Notes under the pieces: generated by a model | What the model saw: the letters and a program-made list of their open reading frames with translations, nothing else | Told to the model about the DNA's origin: nothing | The model's database searches: none | Source of the DNA: Pigoraptor chileana | Taxonomy: Eukaryota > Opisthokonta > Filasterea | DNA length: 30,279 nt | Direction: 5' to 3' | Assembly: GCA_943704495.1 (NCBI GenBank) | Contig: CALSCR010003893.1 | Location: 1 to 30,279 of the forward strand | Shown here: positions 19,705 through 30,279 of the stretch, one piece after another | Layout: every line of letters starts with the position of its first letter | Position numbering within the stretch: the first letter of the stretch is position 1 | Program-made: the position numbers and the translations under genes

Positions 19705-20987
19705 AGTGGCCAGTGGGCTCAGTCCCTGCCGACAAATCAGTCACACTGTGACGGTCGAATGCAGAACTAAAAGCGAAGAAGTGCTCAAACAACTTGACAA
19801 GCGCGTGCAGTTGTTAAGTAGATGAGGGCGCCTCACTGGCAAGTAGCAAAGGATGCCTGTCAGTAGTGTCAGTGTGGCCGTGTTGTTGTGCGAGGATGCA
19901 ATGCGCCGGTATGTGTCTACCACTTGGACCAGATTCCGTCCACTGGCCTGAGGCGCACTTCCCTATTTGGCCCGTGTCCAGATTCATTCGGCTCGTTTGG
20001 GATTCGTTTGGGATGGAATGCACGCCCCGGATGCGAATGGAACGCAAGCCCCGGATGCGACCCACCGTGGGATGGAACGCACGCCCCGGATGCGACCCAC
20101 CGTGGCCCTCGTCACTGTCGTGTCACGACTTGTGACACTGAAAACAACAACAGAGACTTGACAGAAATATTACGCAAATTTCAATACTATTCCCATAGTA
20201 AAAATAAAGAAAATGTTACGCTTATAATTTTTTGGCGCCGTCAGTGATTGGGCGAATCTGAGTGCATAGTAGTTTTTGGGAATTCACTGTGTCAGTACTG
20301 AACCCATACAAGTAGCGCGATATGATAGATAGTCCATAGTGACGGCCTGTGTGTTTATTTTCTTGTCGTAAAATTAATTCGGCGACGCAGATAGCAACAC
20401 GGGCCCCAATTATTTCCATACTGATTTTGACGGAGTTTCAGTGAGAACAGTACCCCTGAAAATAAGGGGTCACACGCCCCACAGCAGGCATTGTTTATCA
20501 AAATTCACACGTAAATTTGAACTTTTTCAAAGAGGCTGAATTCTATTTGGCTCATTCACAACTGTGTTGTCGACCAGTCACGCCGCCGGACACTTCGTGA
20601 GTTGTTCGACAACAACAAGTCTGTGTCACGTCACACAGCCATGCCCATCTGCCGCCATCACGCCGCCGGCAATTGTTGATTGTCTGTCATGGCTCGGCAG
20701 TGGCCGCTTTCCTATCGGCCGTCGTGTGTGTGTGCACGTGTGTGTGTGTGTCGGTGTGTGTGCACTACCGCCCGGATGCCAGAGTTCGGGACCGGTCGCT
20801 GACAATCGGCTCGGTCAGTGCCGGCCACGAGCGCCCGGCGTGGAACTCATTCGCTAGGTAGGCGGTCTAAGTCAAGTAATAGCGTAATCGGCTCCGCCAT
20901 GATCTGATCATTACAGTGACAACTGAGACAACTCTGTCAGTCAACTCGGCCGGTGAGAGAACTCACACTATCAGTCTGTTATTCGAA
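19705..20987. other. Divergent-promoter spacer between the lyase and LRR genes
   Basis: About 1.3 kb separate two genes transcribed away from each other. It holds a minisatellite (about 20012-20105), an AT-rich block (about 20150-20570) and a short TG-rich patch (about 20727-20762). I see no convincing ORF, TATA box or RNA gene. Confidence 0.65.
20012..20105. repeat. Degenerate minisatellite, about 2.8 copies of a 31-36-bp unit
   Basis: Units built on GGATGGAACGCACGCCCC followed by GGATGCGACCCACCGT repeat with small differences. The last two full copies are nearly identical. The unit has a GGATG phrase at both ends, so slippage is easy. Confidence 0.85.
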
Positions 20988-23900
20988 ATGAAGTCGACCG
21001 CTCAGCAAGCTCGTCACGTGCGTATTTCGGCGACAGCTCGCCTTGCTGCACTCTTGCTGGTTGTGAGCATCGTTGCGCTCGGCGCCTCTGCAATCAGCGG
21101 CCCGTGTCACGTGGTGCCGCTTGGCCTCCCTGAAGCTGACTTGAACAAGTTCCAGTACTGCACGTGCACCGACGGAGTCATGATTTCTTGCGACTACACC
21201 AAGTTTAATCCTCAGGGCAACCCACTGCTCATCAAGGAGCTGTAAGTACAGCTGATATCACTGACGGACTGCCAGCTAGTGTTGCCAGTCAAAAGTCATC
21301 ATGTACACGGTATCAATTCTGTCATGTCTGAATGCCATGAAGATGACTGAACGTGTTCGGCACCAGCGGCCGTGCCCCGGCGCCGGCGCCGCCGGTCCGA
21401 GTACACTAAACTAAGCCGACCGTCGGCCGTCCACAGTAGCCTCCGTCGATACTTACTGCTAGCTGACTGATTTCACTTTGAATTTGCCGATGATTCCAGC
21501 TGTGTTTTTCTGGGACTATTATAGTTCAATCACTGACCCTGAATGTGTCAGGGTGGGAGTCATTGATCTGACACTGTCATTATTCAGACTAACCGACAGA
21601 GGGCTTTCACTGCATTGAATTTATGTTTGTCGGCTCTACTATCGTATATCTAATATTATATCGGCAACGATTACCGCGACCCCGGGCGCCGCGCCGAATC
21701 CGACTCGGCCGACACTGTACTCGGACTCGGCTCGGCTCTAATGATCTCCGCGGGGGGTTCGGCTACTAACCGTTAATATAGCACCGTGCTGCTCAACGAA
21801 AACATGAAGCAAATCGGCTCCGGCGTATTTGACCCTCTTGTCAACCTCGAAATATTGTGAGTACAATGTGACTCTTTTCCTTCAATCTGTCACGACAGAG
21901 ACGGTCCGCACTCAACTGATCAGAACTTAAGTCGGCGCTCCGTCAGTTTACCTTTCCATGCCTAATCTTACTCTTACTACTGCCTTACTTCAGGAACTTC
22001 GAGGACGAAACGATGCTTATTGACACATCCGGCCTCGCAACCCTTCCTGCTGGAATTTTCGACAAACTGGTCAACCTCAAATCTCTGTGAGTATATGCAC
22101 TCAGTCTGGCACTGTGAGTATATGCACTCAGTCTGGCACTGTGAGTATATGCACTCAGTCTGGCACTGTGAGTATATCTGAATCCACTCGACTCAGTCTG
22201 CTCTGCCTGCTGCACCGGCGAAATGAATGATTTTATTTCATTCCGAATAAGTTCGATGAACAGACACTGTATTGACGATACTGGCGTGACTGCAGTGTTT
22301 GTGTGATCCGCGTCCTTCACTGACCTGCTGTCAATGGCGAACTACCTCACAGCTCCCTTGCTAATAGGAAAATTGTGAGACTACCTGCCGGGGTGTTCAC
22401 GCCGAAGCTTGCGAAGTTGGAATCCCTGTGAGTTTGCCGCTTGACTATCTTACCATGCAACTGTCATAAGTATATTATCATGTCATGGCATGTGTTTGCA
22501 CTCCGGCTTGATCGCCGGCGGATCCAGCACGAACAACGTTATAGTAATATCATCTGCCGTGAATCATCATCATGAATGACGGCAGTGAGACGGACCGGAT
22601 TGCATTTGGTGTCGGTTATCGGCCGTGCCATTCAGACTGCACATACTAGAAATTGCCTGCTTATGTGCAAGAACGGCATGACTGGGCAGGCACTGTGCTG
22701 CCGCACGGCGTTTAATCGTATGCTTTCATGTTTGCAACCGAGTGAACACTGTCTGGCCATACCGACGGTCGCTCTTCTGATCCTGACTCTAATTTCTTTG
22801 ACGGCCGACGCAAAATGTCACTAACCGTCAATGTGCTGCCGGGACGCGGTGTCATGCTCACTGCATGTCTTGACTTTCAGAGATCTGGCCGTGATGACTT
22901 CACTGAAGTCGATTCACCGTGGCGACCTCAACCTTCCAGCTCTCAAAACTCTGTAAGTTTTTAAATTGTGCATCCTGTCACAGTCATTATATTGCACTGA
23001 GATGACAGTACATCTTACTATTGTGCCGTCGGTTGACATAACAGTCTGTACAGTAATGTGAAAATGCTGACTGTATTTATTTAATGCATTTTTATTGTAC
23101 AACCTAGGGACCTGAGCTATTGCAGTCTGTCGCTTGAGCCCGGTGCATTTGATCTTCTTCCTAAACTCGAAAAAATGTAAGTTAATTGTTTATTCATGAT
23201 TCAATGATTATTTTAATTGTCAGATCTTTCGTGACCGTCGTCGGTGCCAGTACATTATGCCTCCAATCAGGATGCATAGTAGTCATAGTCATGACAGGGA
23301 CGTTCATTTAATTAGTACTGTCACTATTTATGACTGAATACTATATAGTGAAACAGTAATGTCTGACCCGGCTAACCTGAGCAGTACTCGTCACTCTGTC
23401 ATGGCCTGCCGATTATATTCAATGAAAGTGACTTTTTCTATGGCGACGTGGGGCAGTACCTGCCATCCGGAATATTCGACAAGAATCCTCGCCTCAACTC
23501 CACGGGCCTGTAAGTACAGCACCTTTATTTATTAATCGGTATTAATGGCTGTATGACAGTGACATGCAATTGATCAGTGCTCCGTGACTCCGTCACGGCA
23601 ACTTGATCATATGTCATCTGATGGCAGCCGAGTACGCCCGTTAGTATAGAGGCTATTTGGCCGTTCACCTAGTCATGCTATGCTGACGTACTGACTGAGG
23701 CCTGGCCCAGTCAAGATGAAACAATCATTTAGTATTAATCAGATGCATTCGTATGGCGCCGGGCCAGTCAAGTTACTAACATTGCATTATGAGACACTGG
23801 CAGTCGAGACTGACGGGCGTATCCTATTCACCACTTTCGACTAACTTGATTGTTCACTGGCAGTCAGACCTGTCCAGTCCTCTGTCGATGTGGACTCTTG

Positions 23901-24427
23901 ACTAACACATTCCTCACTGCTTATTAAATCGGGCCCCGATGGCGCCGGTATTCTACTTGGTTTGCAGCGCTACGTTGAAGGGGTTGAAGGGAGCGCGAAC
24001 CACTCTGGGCTGCGACTCGACTTGGCACTGCGTGAGCCCAACTTGCAATGTAATTGGCGGTTGTTTCTGCGATGCAGGATGGACCGGTGACCTGTGCGAC
24101 AAACCCTGCACTAACGGCGCATATGGCGAAGACTGTCGCTTGCAGTGCGCAACTGACTGCATCAACTCGGCGGGCGCATGCACCGGCGCCAGTGGCTGTC
24201 CGTGCAAGAGTGGATACGTAGGAAGCCGTTGCGATGTGTCTGCTCAATATGGCACTGAGAGTGCCAGCTCTAGCTCAACGAATGTCGGAGCAATTGTTGG
24301 TGGTGTCATTGGTGGCATTGCGGGGCTCGCATTGATTGCGGGTGGTGTGTTTTACTGGCACCGCACTCGATCGGGCGGAAAGAGTCGCGACGGGGGGAGC
24401 GTGACCCTGAACCCTCTCCACGCGTGA
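20988..24427 (+). CDS. LRR-EGF single-pass membrane protein (392 residues)
   Basis: Eight exons: 20988-21241, 21782-21856, 21994-22086, 22353-22427, 22881-22952, 23108-23176, 23429-23509 and 23968-24427. All seven introns are phase 2 and most split a leucine codon as CT|GTRAGT. The signal peptide spans residues 1-36 (LAALLLVVSIVALGASA). A Cys-rich cap (CHVV ... CTC ... SCDY) resembles LRRNT. Exons 2-7 each carry about one leucine-rich repeat of 23-31 residues (for example GSGVFDPLVNLEIL, LPAGIFDKLVNLKSL). The last exon encodes EGF-like cysteine modules (GGCFCDAGWTGDLC, CPCKSGYVGSRC), a Gly-rich transmembrane helix at about 346-370 and a basic tail of 22 residues with no enzyme domain. It probably binds ligands or other cells at the surface; no partner can be named. 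It is the only plus-strand gene here. Confidence 0.88.
21764..21770 (+). promoter_or_regulatory. TACTAAC branch-point sequence
   Basis: A perfect TACTAAC lies about 12 bases from its branch adenosine to the AG that precedes exon 21782-21856. It matches the consensus branch site known from yeast. Function is inferred. Confidence 0.55.
22086..22177 (+). repeat. 27-bp tandem repeat that copies a splice donor (3.4 units)
   Basis: The unit TGTGAGTATATGCACTCAGT plus seven bases starts at the exon 22086 border and repeats with period 27. GTGAGTAT therefore recurs at 22087, 22114, 22141 and 22168. The first is the donor that keeps the frame; a TGA follows at once if it is skipped. Confidence 0.93.
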
Positions 24428-25671
24428 TTACTAAACGGCGGCCGATGAGCACGTTAAGGTCGCGCGCCGACAAAAACCTAGCTTAATACCGACGATCTTA
24501 ACGTCGTACCCGTCCGGAATGCTGCCGCGGCGTCGGTTTCTTTAATTCAGATATGAAGTGTGCTCTGCAATACTGTGGATCGTCAGTTTGGTGTGCTCAT
24601 TAAAAAGTAAGCTGTGTCGCACAGCGCCGTGCGGTTACGCGGTTAAGGCAACATAACTGATTGAGTGTTGCATTGATTTTTATGTATAGAAAGACCATTG
24701 CGGGCACCCGTCGCAGCACTGACTGCGACTGCAATGATATCTGCCGGATGTACTGACAGCAGAATGCCCTTCCACCTGTAGTGACCTTAGTTCGGCACAG
24801 TAAATTAGCCGGTGAGTCTGAATGATGACCGGCCGCCTGTTCAAGAGCCGATTCAGATGATAGACCACCGTCACTGCCAGTAACCGCGCGATCCAGAGAA
24901 ACACCGCCGGAGACTGCCGGTGGCCCCATGATAGTCTGTGTTGGCATCTGATTCACTGCCGATGGACCGAATCGGGCCCGGCGCTGGGACTGCCCGGCCG
25001 GCATTCAAAATATTCAGTGACAGTGCCGCTGAACTGATGTTGCACGCCACCCGTGGCCCGCGCGGTATGTGCTCACGGCACAGTCTATTCTGCACCGCCG
25101 GTATTTAGTTTTGAGCGAAGATCACATACTACAAGTGGCAGTACTGCTGCCGATAGGCCGTGTTCGCGATACCACGCTGTCTGAATGGCCGAGCTGATTG
25201 GTGCTGTTTCAACTAACGTAAGTTATCTGCCGGCATGCTTTGCAGTGGCTGGCCAACTCCATCCATCATTCTGATACTTCGGTATGTCTGTACTCATGAC
25301 AGTCTCTAAGCTTAAAACTATTACCAAAGATTTTCCGACCATCGATTTCGACGGTCTGAAAATCAATCACGTGATGCACGTCATACAGGTAAGGAGGGGG
25401 AGGGGGGGAGAGGCTTGAAAAGTGTGGTGTCACTACCGGAAACTTCGCCGGTAGAACTCATGGATCCACAAAAGGACAGCAAACCCACTTCATTAATGTT
25501 CATTATTAACAACGCGTCAATGATTACGCAAAACAGACGCGAAAGACGCACGAAGTGAAGCAATAACAAAAACAGACAAATATGCTTGGCTGGTTCGCAA
25601 GTCGCAAATAAAATTGGAGAACATGGTAGACAGAGAGGGTAGTGCATGACGGAGCACACAGCCTCTCTCCA
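24428..25671. other. Spacer between convergent LRR and HECT genes
   Basis: It contains the 3' untranslated regions of both genes and no supportable coding region. A plus-strand ATTAAA lies at 24599-24604 and a canonical AATAAA at about 25604-25609. I found no canonical AATAAA on the minus strand for the HECT gene. Confidence 0.6.
24599..24604 (+). promoter_or_regulatory. ATTAAA polyadenylation signal candidate for the LRR gene
   Basis: The common variant ATTAAA lies 172 bp past the LRR stop codon, a distance like that seen for the two minus-strand genes. Confidence 0.45.
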
Positions 25672-30078
<4,407 letters not shown>

Positions 30079-30205
30079 CTGTGCAGAAAAAAATTAGGTA
30101 CATGCACAAAGCAACCAATTCTCTCGTAAGTAAAATTAAGTCGGTTTCCAGGAGAGATATAGGATTCAAGTCAGTGATATAGGCGCTGTGTCCATGGACT
30201 CCACA

Positions 30206-30279
<74 letters not shown>
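30079..30279 (-). other. Intron of the HECT gene reaching the window edge
   Basis: Upstream of the C2 exon is a strong acceptor (TTTTTTTCTGCACAG), followed further upstream by about 100 bp of ordinary sequence and then the (GA)n repeat. The donor and preceding exon lie outside the window. Confidence 0.75.
30208..30279. repeat. (GA)n microsatellite at the window edge
   Basis: About 36 pure GA units run to the last base; the true length is unknown. On the HECT-gene strand this is (CT)n. Confidence 0.97.

Noticed and set aside
20564-20857. A 97-codon plus-strand frame upstream of the LRR gene, considered as an upstream exon
   Set aside because: It is Cys/Val-rich because of the TG patch, has no signal peptide, and the LRR gene already has a good start codon with a signal peptide at 20988.
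22576-22824. An 82-codon frame inside an LRR-gene intron
   Set aside because: It has no LRR pattern and no usable splice sites around it; the flanking LRR exons join in phase without it.

Overview
This is eukaryotic nuclear DNA from an intron-rich, gene-dense organism. Five protein-coding genes fit in about 30 kb, each cut into 6 to 13 exons with GT-AG (twice GC-AG) introns of roughly 80-540 bp. I rebuilt the exons by hand from splice signals, reading-frame phase and protein-family motifs. Nearly all joins agree in phase. The gene set (an ANK-AAA+ CLPB/SKD3, a WWP/ITCH-type C2-WW-HECT ubiquitin ligase, a TKL receptor kinase and an LRR-EGF membrane protein) suggests a unicellular relative of animals, such as a choanoflagellate or other holozoan. 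An apusomonad is a serious alternative. This placement is inference from families and gene structure.

Layout. (1) Positions 1-6561, minus strand: the 5' and central part of a receptor kinase with signal peptide, BMP/PnrA-like ligand-binding domain, kelch propeller, transmembrane helix and TKL kinase, running off the left edge. (2) 7693-12326, minus: a complete CLPB (SKD3) mitochondrial disaggregase gene of 13 exons. (3) 13638-19644, minus: a complete gene for a secreted, about 1,701-residue heparinase II/III-like polysaccharide lyase. (4) 20988-24427, plus: a complete small LRR-EGF single-pass membrane protein with one leucine-rich repeat per exon and every intron in phase 2. (5) 25672-30078, minus: a C2-WW(x4)-HECT E3 ligase whose 5' end lies beyond the right edge. 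Genes 3 and 4 diverge from a shared 1.3-kb spacer; genes 4 and 5 converge.

Microsatellites, mostly (CA)n/(TG)n, sit in many introns and spacers. In two cases a repeat reaches into splice signals: a (GT)n tract begins at a CLPB donor, and a 27-bp tandem repeat copies the donor of LRR exon 3 four times. I saw no RNA genes, CRISPR arrays, transposons or virus-derived elements.

The genes are not an operon. Three of the five encode secreted or surface proteins (a possible nucleoside-sensing receptor kinase, an extracellular glycan lyase and an LRR-EGF protein). The other two act in protein quality control: disaggregation in mitochondria, and ubiquitination in the cytosol or at membranes. The most novel item is the receptor kinase, which joins a bacterial-type nucleoside-binding domain to a kelch ectodomain and a TKL kinase.
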